NCBI GenBank assembly: GCA_017592665.1
Contig: JAGFNW010000002.1
Span: 186,001 to 250,000, forward strand
Direction of reading: 5' to 3'
Source of the DNA: Streptosporangiaceae bacterium NEAU-GS5
Lineage (GTDB): Bacteria; Actinomycetota; Actinomycetes; Streptosporangiales; Streptosporangiaceae
DNA: 64,000 nucleotides
Below are positions 63,943 through 64,000 of the stretch, piece by piece (position 1 is the stretch's first letter; the number at the start of each line of letters is the position of its first letter). A program made the position numbers and the translations under genes. Under the pieces are notes generated by a model. That model did no database searches. It was given only the letters and a program-made list of their open reading frames with translations, and was not told the origin of the DNA.

Positions 63943-64000
63943 TCAGGCCCTGGCCCTCGACCGCAGGCGCAGGGCGTCCACGACCGCGACGACCAGCATC
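63943..64000 (-). CDS. C-terminal end of an unidentified gene, cut by window edge
   Basis: Reading from the edge, a frame ends LVVAVVDALRLRSRARA then TGA (63945-63943). It is too short to recognise; a hydrophobic stretch followed by a basic end suggests the end of a membrane protein. The convergent position and preceding hairpin fit a real gene. Confidence 0.35.
   Translation of the reverse strand, partial: MLVVAVVDALRLRSRARA

Overview
The window is about 64 kb of very GC-rich chromosome from an actinomycete. Gene content fits a member of the Streptosporangiales (Nonomuraea/Streptosporangium-like): a his operon with bifunctional PriA, several membrane Ser/Thr kinases with extracellular tails, an actinobacterial protein O-mannosyltransferase, DnaE1 with a complete PHP motif set, and many GTG starts joined by 4-base ATGA/GTGA overlaps. 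That taxon is inferred from content; no marker gene was compared. I see no tRNA, rRNA, CRISPR array, prophage or IS element.

Layout. 1-4236 (-): gltB, cut by the left edge. 4396-5880 (+): a BpsA-like branched-polyamine synthase. 5877-10587 (-): membrane protein, lipoprotein/secretion genes (lgt, VIT transporter) and a thiol-redox pair (MauE/DoxX-like plus DsbA-like). 10735-15483 (-): trpC-trpB-trpA, two small membrane proteins (CD225, DUF2752), the trp-region membrane protein and hisI, with no trpE. 15488-20863: a Cache-domain protein and FadR-type regulator facing a polyamine-type ABC importer (potA-potD-potB-potC). 20841-25176 (-): secreted hydrolase and a heterodimeric ABC exporter. 25297-29296 (+): TIGR03085 protein, EgtD-like methyltransferase, membrane protein, two tandem tiny paralogous membrane proteins and a CE7 esterase.

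29378-35312 (-): tightly coupled his operon hisD-hisC-hisB-(50 aa)-hisH-(112 aa)-priA-ridA-hisF. 35402-38784 (+): protein mannosyltransferase, Cys-tRNA deacylase and amidase. 38690-39358 (-): a membrane protein of unknown function. 39413-43172 (+): MurA-like enzyme with Asp at the fosfomycin Cys position and a class A PBP. 43282-46803 (-): dnaE. 46924-53867 (+): three Ser/Thr kinases interleaved with an AraC regulator and azlCD. 53853-58440 (-): a trans-4-hydroxyproline catabolic operon. 58487-60355 (-): RluA-family synthase, lspA, DksA-like protein. 60530-63896 (+): a translational T-box followed by ileS, whose enzyme carries the altered GXHH signature.

Two features run across the window. 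First, at least ten operon-leading genes have a TANNNT -10 hexamer ending 6 or 7 bases before the start codon and most have no evident Shine-Dalgarno, which indicates leaderless transcripts. This decided several start choices (potA, protein mannosyltransferase, murA). Second, the his/trp gene order usual in actinomycetes is split by about 14 kb of transport and accessory genes between hisF and hisI. I found no clearly new multi-gene system. The best leads are the tandem micro-proteins beside the EgtD-like enzyme, the promoter/operator in front of potA, and the two drug-target variants (MurA Asp118, IleRS GVHH).
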